From the NCBI GenBank assembly GCA_031259505.1, contig JAIRLL010000291.1, positions 1-7,060 of the forward strand: a stretch of 7,060 bases of DNA, given 5' to 3'. Source of the DNA: Tannerella sp. Its GTDB lineage: Bacteria > Bacteroidota > Bacteroidia > Bacteroidales > Tannerellaceae. The notes beneath the pieces are model-generated. The model saw only the letters and a list, made by a program, of their open reading frames with translations, had not been told where the DNA came from and ran no database searches. Position numbers and translations under genes: made by a program. Below are positions 1-6,828 of this stretch, in pieces (position 1 is the stretch's first letter; the number at the start of each line of letters is the position of its first letter).

Positions 1-2628
1 AAGGATATCGAAGACAAACAGTCGCTTGCAGAATACAGGGATATGCTCTGGCGCATCATTCGCACTGCCGAATCGGAAGCGCGGCAACTGGGCGAACAGG
101 CGCTTGCTCTCATGGCGCAGCACGAATTGACGCCCGCCGATTTTAAGGGCGGCAGCCGCTCGCCTCTGTATTTTTTCGAACGCCTCTGCAATGGCGTGAT
201 GAACGAGCCTTCCGCCACGTTCAGAAACCTTGCCGGCAACGAAGAGGCGTTCTGCTCCAAAACTGCGCCTCCACACAAACGGCTGGCAATCAATGAAGCA
301 TTCCATGGCGGGCTGGACGACTGCATACGGCGCACGATACACTTTTTCGACCACCTTACGCATTATCATACTGCCCGCGAAGTGGCGCGCTTTTACTACA
401 CGCTGGGAATACTGACAGACATTTCGTCCAGGATAAAAGACTGGATGGAAGAGCGCAACAGCATGCTTATCGCCGACACGACCGATCTGCTGAACAAAAT
501 CATCGACGGCAGCGACGTTCCCTTTATTTATGAAAAGACCGGCACGCGCATTGACTGCTATATGATCGACGAATTTCAGGATACAAGCGAGATGCAGTGG
601 CGCAACTTCCGGCCACTGATTCGGGAAAGTCTTTCCTTCCGTCACGACAACCTGATTGTGGGCGACGTGAAGCAAAGCATTTACCGCTTCCGCAACTCGG
701 ACTGGACGCTACTGGACGAACAGGTCGGCCGGGATTTCCCGAAAGACGCGATCACCCGAAAAACGCTGATCGACAACTGGCGCAGTCATCGCCTGATAGT
801 CGAGTTCAATAACGCTTTTTTTACCATTGCGCCGCAACTGCTCCAGAATCAGTTCAACAGCAGTCTGGACGAATCTGCGCCCGGCGACGGACAGCGCAAC
901 ACGTTCGCGTCGAAAATCGTTTCGGCATACGCAGGAAGTTACCAGCGCGTATCGCCGCCCTTCCGCAACAGAGACGGGCATGTACGGATTGAATTTCTGG
1001 CAGACGGCGACGGAACGGACTGGAAAGATGAAGCGATGGCACGCTTGCCCCGTCTGGTCGAGCAGTTGCAGGATAAAGGATATTCGCTGCGCGACATGGC
1101 GGTGCTGGTGCGCACCAAAGCCGAAGGAGTGGCCGTCGCCGACACGCTGCTCGCCTGCAAGGAAACACGCGCCGGTTCGCCGTACGGCTACGACATCATA
1201 TCCGAAGACGCGCTGATTATTGGCAATTCGCCCTCCGTCCGCTTTATCGTCGTGATGATGCAATATGTGAACCATCCCGAAGACCCTGTCCTGCATAAAT
1301 TTGCGCGCATGCAGCACGTAGCCCTGCGCCTCAGTACCAGTCCCGCGTCCGGCGAATCGCTGGCCGATGCGGTGAAGTCGGATTTTCACGAACATATTAT
1401 CCCTGAACTCAGGCGATTGTCGCACCGCTCGTTCTACGAGATGGCAGAAGGAATCTACCGCCTGTTCGAACAGGATATTCCCGAAAAGGAACAGGTCTCC
1501 GTACAGTCTTTTCTGGATCTGGTGGCCGAATACACAGCAAAAGAGCCTGCCGACGCCGACAAATTCCTGCGCTGGTGGAAGGATACGGGCTGCCAGGCAA
1601 AAATCTCAATGCCCGACACGCAGAACGCCATTCGTATCCTGACAATCCACAAATCGAAAGGACTGGGCTTCAAGGCTGTCATTGTGCCTTTTGCCGATTG
1701 GGAAACCGAACCTAAAAGCAGTACGGTTTTTTGGTGCCGTCCACGCGAAGCGCCTTTCGACCGTCTGCACCTGGCGCCCGTAAGCTATTCCAAAGAACTT
1801 GGCAGGACGATTTTTGCCGAAGATTATTATCATGAGAAACTGTATGCCTGCATTGACAGTTTAAATGCACTCTACGTAGCCTTTACGCGCGCAAAAGAAG
1901 AATTGATCATCTGCACCCCCAATGCCGAAGCAAAACGGACGAAGCAGATTTCCAGACTGATTCGCGATGTCATACAGGCGGAAGGATTCAGCGAAACGGC
2001 CGAAGGCGAAAAACTCCGGACATTGTCCGAAGGATTTCGCGAAGACGAAGACCTGTTTGAATGGGGCGACTGGTGGCAGACGGGAGCCGGGCGGGATGAT
2101 TCGCCGCAGGAGATTCCCATGAAGCGTATTCCGTCCGTCCTGCCCGCCGACCGTATCCTTCTGCGTCTGCACCGCAAGGGCGGTTTCCTCGACGACCGCC
2201 GCCGCCGCTACGGAATCCTGATGCACGACATCCTGAGCCAGATACACACAAAGGCCGATATACACGCGGCTGTAATGTCCAAAGAAGCCGCCGGAGAACT
2301 TCGCAGCGAAGAAGCGGCGGAATTGATTGCCCGGCTCGAACAACTGTCGGATAAAGAAGTTGTGAAGAAATGGTTTGACGGCTCGACGCTCGTGATGACC
2401 GAAACGGAGATACTCTTCGGCAACGGCAGATCGCGCCGTCCCGATCGCATCATGATCGACGGCGACAGAGTGACGATTGTCGACTACAAGTTCGGCGAAC
2501 AAAAAGACGCACGCCACAGGCAACAAATCAAAAAATACGCGTCGCTCATACACGATATTGGTTATCAGGCAGTAACCGGATATGTCTGGTATGTCGAAGC
2601 GGACGAAATCGAAGAAGTATGCTCCTGA
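1..2628 (+). CDS. AddA/RecB-like UvrD-family helicase with C-terminal nuclease domain, 5'-truncated
   Basis: This is a superfamily 1A DNA helicase fused to a RecB-type nuclease, the catalytic subunit expected of an AddAB/RecBCD-type double-strand-break processing enzyme in the cytoplasm. The frame is open from base 1, so the gene starts upstream; 875 residues are visible and the N-terminal Walker A region is missing (inferred to be roughly 200 residues). Visible helicase motifs, numbered from base 1: DEFQDTS (190-196, motif II), VGDVKQSIYRFR (220-231, motif III), NWRS (259-262, motif IV), TIHKSKG (548-554, motif V) and LYVAFTRA (624-631, motif VI). The nuclease domain shows His742 in a GxxxH context, Glu803, Asp815 in RPDR, Asp828/Lys830 in VDYK and Gln842...Tyr846, a complete PD-(D/E)XK set. 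The ATG at 43 is internal, since coding-like sequence continues before it. An AddB-like partner would be expected nearby but is not in the window. The family is certain; the exact complex is inferred. Confidence 0.95.
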   Translation, partial: KDIEDKQSLAEYRDMLWRIIRTAESEARQLGEQALALMAQHELTPADFKGGSRSPLYFFERLCNGVMNEPSATFRNLAGNEEAFCSKTAPPHKRLAINEAFHGGLDDCIRRTIHFFDHLTHYHTAREVARFYYTLGILTDISSRIKDWMEERNSMLIADTTDLLNKIIDGSDVPFIYEKTGTRIDCYMIDEFQDTSEMQWRNFRPLIRESLSFRHDNLIVGDVKQSIYRFRNSDWTLLDEQVGRDFPKDAITRKTLIDNWRSHRLIVEFNNAFFTIAPQLLQNQFNSSLDESAPGDGQRNTFASKIVSAYAGSYQRVSPPFRNRDGHVRIEFLADGDGTDWKDEAMARLPRLVEQLQDKGYSLRDMAVLVRTKAEGVAVADTLLACKETRAGSPYGYDIISEDALIIGNSPSVRFIVVMMQYVNHPEDPVLHKFARMQHVALRLSTSPASGESLADAVKSDFHEHIIPELRRLSHRSFYEMAEGIYRLFEQDIPEKEQVSVQSFLDLVAEYTAKEPADADKFLRWWKDTGCQAKISMPDTQNAIRILTIHKSKGLGFKAVIVPFADWETEPKSSTVFWCRPREAPFDRLHLAPVSYSKELGRTIFAEDYYHEKLYACIDSLNALYVAFTRAKEELIICTPNAEAKRTKQISRLIRDVIQAEGFSETAEGEKLRTLSEGFREDEDLFEWGDWWQTGAGRDDSPQEIPMKRIPSVLPADRILLRLHRKGGFLDDRRRRYGILMHDILSQIHTKADIHAAVMSKEAAGELRSEEAAELIARLEQLSDKEVVKKWFDGSTLVMTETEILFGNGRSRRPDRIMIDGDRVTIVDYKFGEQKDARHRQQIKKYASLIHDIGYQAVTGYVWYVEADEIEEVCS

Positions 2629-2655
2629 CAGTTTTTTTATTCGCTAAAAAAAACC

Positions 2656-2663
2656 TACTTTTG
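2656..2663 (+). promoter_or_regulatory. Bacteroidota-type -7 promoter element for psd-pssA
   Basis: TACTTTTG matches the TAnnTTTG -7 consensus of the Bacteroidota primary sigma factor. It lies in the 52-base gap after the helicase stop, 17 bases before the psd ATG, which predicts a very short leader. No good -33 TTTG is present; only a T-run at 2632-2638 lies near the expected distance. It suggests psd-pssA is transcribed separately from the helicase gene. Confidence 0.6.
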
Positions 2664-2680
2664 TACGATAATAGAAGAAA

Positions 2681-3355
2681 ATGAAAGTTCATAGAGAAGG
2701 CACAGGCATATTACTCATGTTGTTTACCTTTTTGTTTATCGTGAATCTGTCCGTTTTTTATACGATTGGCAAAGGGATGCTTTTCTACATTATTATATTA
2801 TTGTCCGTATTTTTGTTTCTGCTGGTGCTTAATTTCTTCAGAAGCCCGGCGCGTCGTTTCCCGTACGATTCCGAAGGGCTGGTCATTGCGCCTGCCGACG
2901 GCACCATTGTAGCGATTGAAGAAGTGATGGAAAATGAATATTTTCACGAAAAGCGATTGCAGGTGTCGATCTTCATGTCCCTTTTCAACGTACATGCCAA
3001 CTGGTTTCCGGTCAACGGCACAGTGAAGCATGTGTCGCACCGGCGCGGACGCTTCAAAGCGGCATACCAGCCGAAAAGCAGCACGGAAAACGAGCGTTCG
3101 ACCATCGTCATCACTACGCCATACGACGTGGACGTGCTCACGCGGCAGATTGCGGGCGCCATGGCGCGGCGAGTGATCACTTATGCCAAAAGCAACGAGC
3201 GCTGTCATGTGGACGAGCAGATGGGATTTATCAAATTCGGTTCGCGAGTAGACACGTTTCTCCCCGTCGGCACGGAAATACTGGTCGAGATGGACCAGAA
3301 AGTAATCGGCAACCAGACGCCAATCGCGCGCTTGCGAAAAATCAATTACGAATAA
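2681..3355 (+). CDS. psd: Phosphatidylserine decarboxylase, short pyruvoyl-dependent form
   Basis: The enzyme decarboxylates phosphatidylserine to phosphatidylethanolamine at the inner membrane. The protein is 224 residues, the short form of the family. Two hydrophobic segments (about 9-29 and 32-53) form an N-terminal membrane hairpin. The catalytic part carries APADG (70-74, with Asp73) and NVHANWFPVNG (103-113, with His105), positions expected for the triad that drives self-cleavage. The cleavage site is Gly187-Ser188 within KFGSRVD; processing there would give a 187-residue beta chain and a 37-residue alpha chain whose Ser188 becomes the pyruvoyl group. The ATG at 2681 follows an A-rich leader (agaagaaa) and sits just downstream of a promoter element. 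pssA begins five bases after the stop, so enzyme and substrate supplier are co-transcribed. All key residues are present and nothing suggests damage. Confidence 0.96.
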   Translation: MKVHREGTGILLMLFTFLFIVNLSVFYTIGKGMLFYIIILLSVFLFLLVLNFFRSPARRFPYDSEGLVIAPADGTIVAIEEVMENEYFHEKRLQVSIFMSLFNVHANWFPVNGTVKHVSHRRGRFKAAYQPKSSTENERSTIVITTPYDVDVLTRQIAGAMARRVITYAKSNERCHVDEQMGFIKFGSRVDTFLPVGTEILVEMDQKVIGNQTPIARLRKINYE

Positions 3356-3360
3356 AACAG

Positions 3361-4119
3361 GTGAATATACGGAATCATATACCCAATGCGCTCACATGTT
3401 GCAATCTGGCAGTCGGATTCTACGCCTGCGCGCTTGCGCTGAACGGCAATTACGCCGGGACGATGGTTGCAATTCTCCTTGCCGCCGCGTTCGATTTTGT
3501 CGATGGACTGGCAGCCCGTTTGCTGAAAGCCTGCTCGGCGACAGGGAAAGACCTTGATTCGCTTGCCGACATTGTCAGTTTCGGAGTGGCGCCCGGCATG
3601 ATTCTGTTCGATTTTATCGACCGGATGCAACATGCCGTCTTGTGGCCTCATCCGCTTTTGGGGAAAATGTTTCTTGCCGGAGCGTTTGCCGTGCCTGTTT
3701 TCTCGGCGCTACGTTTGGCAAAGTTCAACAATGACACGCGCCAAAGCACATCTTTCATCGGTTTGCCTGTCCCCGCTCATGCCGTTTTATGGGTTTCGCT
3801 TGTCAATACCGCTTCACCCTCGTTTGCGGAAACAGGCTTTTGCGCGGGCTTGTCGTTTAATCGTTTTTCGATTTATGAAGCGGGTGTTCCCCTGCAGTTT
3901 GTGCTTGTCTTCACTGTCCTGCTGGCCCTCGCGACTTCGCTGTTGCTCATTTCCGGGATTCCGATGTTTTCGATGAAAATGTCGTCGTTGAAATGGAAAG
4001 GAAATGAATCCCGTTATCTTATGGCCTTTTTATCAGTTGTTTTTGTTTTATATTTCGGCGTGCCGGGACTTACGCTGACAATTATCTGCTATATTCTGTT
4101 GTCTATTTTTAACAAATAA
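3361..4119 (+). CDS. pssA: CDP-diacylglycerol--serine O-phosphatidyltransferase
   Basis: This integral membrane enzyme makes phosphatidylserine and CMP from CDP-diacylglycerol and L-serine, providing the substrate for the psd product. The CDP-alcohol phosphotransferase signature is complete: Asp45, Asp48-Gly49, Ala52-Arg53, Gly62, Asp66 and Asp70, with the four aspartates expected to hold the metal ions. The downstream SALRLAKFNND (115-125) and FIGLPVPA (132-139) blocks fit the type II PssA subfamily. Several hydrophobic spans follow, notably near 177-199 and 219-247, and the 252-residue length is normal. The start is GTG at 3361: the frame is open upstream but offers no ATG, and the sequence NIRNHIPNALT right after it matches where the family normally begins. 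The five-base gap after psd and the weak ribosome site suggest translational coupling. No terminator is evident before the next promoter. Confidence 0.95.
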   Translation: MNIRNHIPNALTCCNLAVGFYACALALNGNYAGTMVAILLAAAFDFVDGLAARLLKACSATGKDLDSLADIVSFGVAPGMILFDFIDRMQHAVLWPHPLLGKMFLAGAFAVPVFSALRLAKFNNDTRQSTSFIGLPVPAHAVLWVSLVNTASPSFAETGFCAGLSFNRFSIYEAGVPLQFVLVFTVLLALATSLLLISGIPMFSMKMSSLKWKGNESRYLMAFLSVVFVLYFGVPGLTLTIICYILLSIFNK

Positions 4120-4135
4120 AACAAATAAGAATGTT

Positions 4136-4143
4136 TATCTTTG
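4136..4143 (+). promoter_or_regulatory. Bacteroidota-type -7 promoter element for the DUF4834 gene
   Basis: TATCTTTG is a full match to TAnnTTTG, 16 bases after the pssA stop and 48 bases before the ATG at 4192. No clear -33 TTTG is visible. The predicted leader of about 40 bases holds a small inverted repeat, CGGCG at 4155-4159 and CGCCG at 4167-4171, that could form a 5-bp stem; its relevance is unknown. Confidence 0.6.
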
Positions 4144-4191
4144 CCACATGAATACGGCGGCAACAACGCCGACCGGCTTAATATTGTAATT

Positions 4192-4431
4192 ATGATCAAA
4201 TTTTTGGCGTTTATTTTTTTTATATTCTTTATTCTGATATCTTTGCTCGGATTCTCGGTTTTCCGTTTATTCAAGTCGTTCTTTTCTCCCGATGTCAGGA
4301 GCAGGGAAAGACAGCGTTCTTCTTCGCGTAACAGCCGGCAGCAGCGCGCCGGCAGTACGCAGAAAAAAAAACATGCAAAGGTCATTCGCAAAGACGAGGG
4401 AGAATATGTTGATTACGAAGAGGTAAGATAA
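4192..4431 (+). CDS. DUF4834-family small membrane-anchored protein, function unknown
   Basis: The 79-residue protein has three visible parts. A strongly hydrophobic N-terminal segment (about 2-23) is followed by a basic, Ser/Arg/Gln/Lys-rich linker (about 33-62) and an acidic tail, KDEGEYVDYEEV (67-78). I recognise the hydrophobic start plus DEGEYVDYEE tail as the DUF4834 family found in Bacteroidota. No enzymatic motif is present and no function is established. By inference it is a single-pass inner-membrane protein with the charged part in the cytoplasm. I chose the ATG at 4192 because the frame's only earlier start, TTG at 4141, lies inside the -7 promoter element and the hydrophobic segment begins exactly at Met-Ile-Lys-Phe. 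The gene has its own promoter although it sits directly behind psd-pssA. A run of nine A at 4363-4371 encodes three lysines and is a possible slippage point. Confidence 0.85.
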   Translation: MIKFLAFIFFIFFILISLLGFSVFRLFKSFFSPDVRSRERQRSSSRNSRQQRAGSTQKKKHAKVIRKDEGEYVDYEEVR

Positions 4432-4552
4432 AAAAAGAAACAGAACGGCATCTGAAATAAAAAAAAACAGTTCGTTGAATGCATTATTTGACAGTTGAAC
4501 CTGCGAATTTAAAAAATGATTCAATAATGATGCCCGTGTGCCAAATATGCAT

Positions 4553-4560
4553 TATCTTTG
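4553..4560 (+). promoter_or_regulatory. Bacteroidota-type -7 promoter element for the FKBP cluster
   Basis: TATCTTTG is a full TAnnTTTG match ending 20 bases before the ATG at 4581, giving a predicted leader of about 14 bases. No good -33 TTTG lies about 20 bases upstream. The gap 4432-4552 is A/T-rich with long A-runs (4430-4436, 4459-4467) and holds no gene. A 9-base direct repeat, ATGCATTAT, occurs at 4479-4487 and again at 4547-4555 where it overlaps this element. Confidence 0.6.
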
Positions 4561-4580
4561 CTCGCTAAAATCGTAGACAA

Positions 4581-5165
4581 ATGGATAAAGTAAGCTATGC
4601 GCTTGGCTTGAGCATCGGGCACAACTTCCGAAATGCCGGCATCAAAGAGTTGAATACGGAAGACTTTCTGAAAGGATTGCACGATGTTTTTTCCGAAAAC
4701 GAGACGGAAATCAGCTATGAAGAGGCGAAAAAAGTGATTAACGACTGTTTTGCAAAATTACAGGCGCAGAAAAGCGAAATAAACAGGCAGGCGGGCGAAG
4801 AGTTCATCCGCATCAACCGCGGGAAAGTCGGCATGACCGAGTTGCCGAGCGGTTTGCAATACGAAATACTGAAACGCGGAAACGGCGCGAAACCCAAAAT
4901 GTCGGACAAGGTGAAGTGCCACTATCACGGTACATTAATTAACGGCGTGGTATTCGACAGTTCCGTTCAGCGCGGCGAGGCTGCCACGTTCGGCGTATCG
5001 CAAGTCATTCCCGGATGGACGGAAGCCCTGCAAATGATGCCTGTCGGGTCGAAATGGCGGCTCTTTATCCCTCCCCGGCTTGCTTACGGCGAAAAAGGCG
5101 CGGGAGGAATGATCGAACCGAACAGTACGTTAGTGTTCGACGTAGAACTGTTGGATATTATATAG
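4581..5165 (+). CDS. FKBP-type peptidyl-prolyl cis-trans isomerase, no signal peptide (FKBP copy 1)
   Basis: The enzyme interconverts cis and trans peptide bonds before proline and probably acts as a folding helper. The 194-residue protein has an FKBP N-terminal helical dimerisation domain (about 2-80, opening with DKVSYALGLSIG) and an FKBP catalytic domain (about 103-194). Residues matching the FKBP12 pocket are Tyr115, Phe125-Asp126, Phe137, Val142-Ile143, Trp146, Tyr169 and Phe186, so activity is expected. The ATG at 4581 is firm: upstream in the same frame there is no start before a TAA stop at 4566-4568. The protein therefore begins directly in the dimerisation domain with no signal sequence and is inferred to be cytoplasmic, unlike its two downstream paralogues. 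It is first in a likely operon; copy 2 follows after 30 A-rich bases with no visible promoter. The overall plan resembles FklB/FkpA-like proteins, but I do not assign a symbol. Confidence 0.93.
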   Translation: MDKVSYALGLSIGHNFRNAGIKELNTEDFLKGLHDVFSENETEISYEEAKKVINDCFAKLQAQKSEINRQAGEEFIRINRGKVGMTELPSGLQYEILKRGNGAKPKMSDKVKCHYHGTLINGVVFDSSVQRGEAATFGVSQVIPGWTEALQMMPVGSKWRLFIPPRLAYGEKGAGGMIEPNSTLVFDVELLDII

Positions 5166-5195
5166 AAACAAATAATAATTTTAAAACAAAAAAAG

Positions 5196-5912
5196 ATGAA
5201 AAAAATCAGTGTATTAATGATGAGCGCCACAACGGCGATTTTGATGGCCGTTTCCTGCAATCAAATGGGAATATCGAACAGTGTGCGCCTTAAAAGTGCG
5301 GTTGACAGCGTAAGTTACGCAATTGGCGTGAATTATGGAACAGGACTGGGGCGAGCGCTGCAAACGCTTCCCGGAGGCAAAGCCAATTTGGATGCCGTAA
5401 TTGCCGGTTTTGCCGATGCAATCAAAAACGATACATCATCGTTAAAATTCAGGGAAGAAGCCGCTTCGGCTTATGTGAACCAGTATGTGATGAGCGAACA
5501 GGCCAGGGATGCCGAAACGACCAAGGAGGAAGGCGATGCATTTTTGGCTGCGAACAAAACCAAAGACGGTGTGATCACAACCGAGAGCGGCCTGCAGTAC
5601 AAAGTCCTGACCGAAGGAACGGGCGTAAGACCTGCCGTTGACGATCAGGTGAAAGTGCACTACACGGGCAGATTACTGGACGGCACGGTATTCGACAGTT
5701 CTGTAGAGCGTGGCGAACCGGTCACCTTCGGCGTGACCGGCGTAATCCAGGGCTGGACGGAAGTCCTGCAAATCATGCCCGCAGGTTCGAAATATCAGGT
5801 CTGGATTCCTTCCGACCTGGCTTACGGCCCGCAAGGTGCAGGACAGCAGATTAAACCAAACAGCGCGCTCGAATTTGAAATCGAATTGCTCGAAGTGATA
5901 AAGCAGAAATAA
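5196..5912 (+). CDS. FKBP-type peptidyl-prolyl isomerase, predicted lipoprotein (FKBP copy 2)
   Basis: This is a 238-residue envelope-located prolyl isomerase, probably a periplasmic folding factor. Residues 1-20 form a lipoprotein signal (Lys-Lys, hydrophobic core, then AVSC with the lipidated Cys21). The residues after it (Asn-Gln-Met) lack the acidic surface-export signal of Bacteroidota lipoproteins, so a periplasm-facing anchor is inferred. The dimerisation domain spans about 36-118 (DSVSYAIGVNYG near its start). The catalytic domain spans about 145-235, with pocket residues Tyr156, Phe166-Asp167, Phe178, Val183-Ile184, Trp187, Tyr210 and Phe227 all present. The ATG at 5196 follows an A-rich leader without a strong ribosome site. 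The 30-base gap after copy 1 shows no promoter, so co-transcription is likely; a 15-bp hairpin follows its stop. It is closest to copy 3: about 95 of 123 residues match by hand alignment from Gly113 to Ile235. Confidence 0.94.
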   Translation: MKKISVLMMSATTAILMAVSCNQMGISNSVRLKSAVDSVSYAIGVNYGTGLGRALQTLPGGKANLDAVIAGFADAIKNDTSSLKFREEAASAYVNQYVMSEQARDAETTKEEGDAFLAANKTKDGVITTESGLQYKVLTEGTGVRPAVDDQVKVHYTGRLLDGTVFDSSVERGEPVTFGVTGVIQGWTEVLQIMPAGSKYQVWIPSDLAYGPQGAGQQIKPNSALEFEIELLEVIKQK

Positions 5913-5930
5913 TATCCGTCCGAACAAGTC

Positions 5931-5969
5931 AAATCGACAACTGTGTATAACAGGCACGGTTGTCGATTT
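5931..5969 (+). terminator. Terminator-like hairpin between FKBP copies 2 and 3
   Basis: The left arm AAATCGACAACTGTG (5931-5945) pairs with the right arm CACGGTTGTCGATTT (5955-5969) around a 9-base loop (5946-5954). This gives 15 consecutive pairs, including one U-G wobble (5942 with 5958). The right arm runs into TTTCTT (5967-5972), a short interrupted T-tract flanked by A on the other side. It starts 18 bases after the copy 2 stop. It is probably an intrinsic terminator or partial attenuator. No TAnnTTTG promoter is visible between it and the copy 3 start. Confidence 0.7.
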
Positions 5970-6007
5970 CTTAAATCATACGGAAGGAATACAGTCAATA
6001 GAGAATA

Positions 6008-6736
6008 ATGAAAAAACATATTGTATTATTCATAGCCGCTGTGCTTATTGCCGGCACAACCTCCTGTCGTACAAGTCGTGAGGCAGCAGTCGAGAAAACG
6101 GCTGCAAGTCAGGCCGCGCTGTTAACCTCGCTGACCGATTCGGTAAGTTATGCCATCGGTATCAATTACGGTTCCTCACTGAGGGAAAACATGAAGACGT
6201 TTCCCGGCGGAGAATACAGTCTGGATGCGCTCGCCGAAGGATTTGTTAAATCCATCAAAGGCGATTCCGCCCTGGCGATTGCGCCCGAAGCCTCGCAGGA
6301 ATTTATTCAATCATTTCTGCAAAGTATGATGCAGAAAGAGAGCGAAGCGGAGAAAACGCGAGGCGAAGCTTTTCTTGCCGAAAACAAAACCAGGGATGGC
6401 GTCATCACAACCGAAAGCGGTCTGCAATACAAGGTATTGGTGCAGGGTGAGGGCGAAATTCCCACGACCGAAAATCAGGTAAAAGTGCACTACACGGGCA
6501 AATTGCTGGACGGCACGGTATTCGACAGTTCTGTTGCGCGTGGCGAACCGGCCACTTTCGGCGTGACACAGGTAATCGGCGGATGGACGGAGATATTGCA
6601 GCGGATGCCGGTCGGATCGAAATACATCGTCTGGATTCCGTCCGAGCTGGCTTACGGTGTACAAGGTGCAGGACAGCAGATTAAACCGAACAGTACGCTT
6701 GAGTTTGAAATCGAGCTGATTGATATTGTAGAGTAA
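6008..6736 (+). CDS. FKBP-type peptidyl-prolyl isomerase, predicted lipoprotein (FKBP copy 3)
   Basis: This 242-residue prolyl isomerase has the same plan as copy 2. Its signal is MKKH plus a hydrophobic core, ending in TTSC with lipidated Cys20. The following residues (Arg-Thr-Ser-Arg-Glu) do not resemble a surface-export signal, so a periplasmic location is inferred. A short linker (21-42) leads to the dimerisation domain (about 43-125, DSVSYAIGINYG at its start) and the catalytic domain (about 152-242). Pocket residues Tyr162, Phe172-Asp173, Phe184, Val189-Ile190, Trp193, Tyr216 and Phe233 are intact. From base 6381 onward the gene aligns with copy 2 at a constant offset of 830 bases without gaps, including identical blocks of 29 and 26 bases. 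The ATG at 6008 is preceded by tagagaata, a weak ribosome site. No promoter is evident after the upstream hairpin, so expression probably relies on read-through or an unrecognised promoter. Confidence 0.94.
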   Translation: MKKHIVLFIAAVLIAGTTSCRTSREAAVEKTAASQAALLTSLTDSVSYAIGINYGSSLRENMKTFPGGEYSLDALAEGFVKSIKGDSALAIAPEASQEFIQSFLQSMMQKESEAEKTRGEAFLAENKTRDGVITTESGLQYKVLVQGEGEIPTTENQVKVHYTGKLLDGTVFDSSVARGEPATFGVTQVIGGWTEILQRMPVGSKYIVWIPSELAYGVQGAGQQIKPNSTLEFEIELIDIVE

Positions 6737-6761
6737 AATATGCCTGCAATAAAGACCTGCA

Positions 6762-6791
6762 AATAATTTAGCGGTAATTATTATTTTTTTT
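6762..6791 (+). terminator. Weak intrinsic terminator after FKBP copy 3
   Basis: AATAATT (6762-6768) and AATTATT (6776-6782) can form a 7-bp all-A/T stem around the loop TAGCGGT, followed by eight T at 6784-6791. The position, 25 bases after the stop and ahead of the next promoter, suits a terminator. The stem has no G-C pairs, so it may be weak. Confidence 0.45.
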
Positions 6792-6828
6792 ATTGTGCAA
6801 AATGTCGATTGTTTCTAAAGATTATACG

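Noticed and set aside
709..1425. Long open frame on the - strand inside the helicase gene (238 codons)
   Set aside because: It lies opposite a motif-rich coding region, its translation has no recognisable domain, and it has no promoter; it is a shadow frame.
1861..2553. Second long - strand frame (230 codons) opposite the nuclease domain
   Set aside because: The same reasoning applies: the + strand carries the catalytic nuclease residues here, and the antisense translation resembles no family.
4141..4191. 17-residue N-terminal extension of the DUF4834 protein from a TTG start
   Set aside because: The TTG is part of the TATCTTTG promoter element, so it would lie upstream of the transcript, and the hydrophobic segment begins at the ATG at 4192.
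4363..4371. Run of nine A as evidence of a frameshifted DUF4834 gene
   Set aside because: The frame continues correctly into the recognisable DEGEYVDYEE tail, so the gene is intact.
4267..4524. - strand frame reaching into the gap before the FKBP cluster
   Set aside because: Its Phe/Leu-rich composition comes from A-runs on the + strand, and it overlaps the DUF4834 gene; it has no promoter or family resemblance.
4479..4555. Direct repeat ATGCATTAT upstream of the FKBP promoter
   Set aside because: Nine bases of A/T-rich sequence recurring in a 150-base A/T-rich gap is easily chance; the upstream copy is not followed by a full TAnnTTTG element.
5015..5293. + strand frame bridging FKBP copies 1 and 2
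   Set aside because: It is out of frame with both genes, both of which have complete conserved domains.
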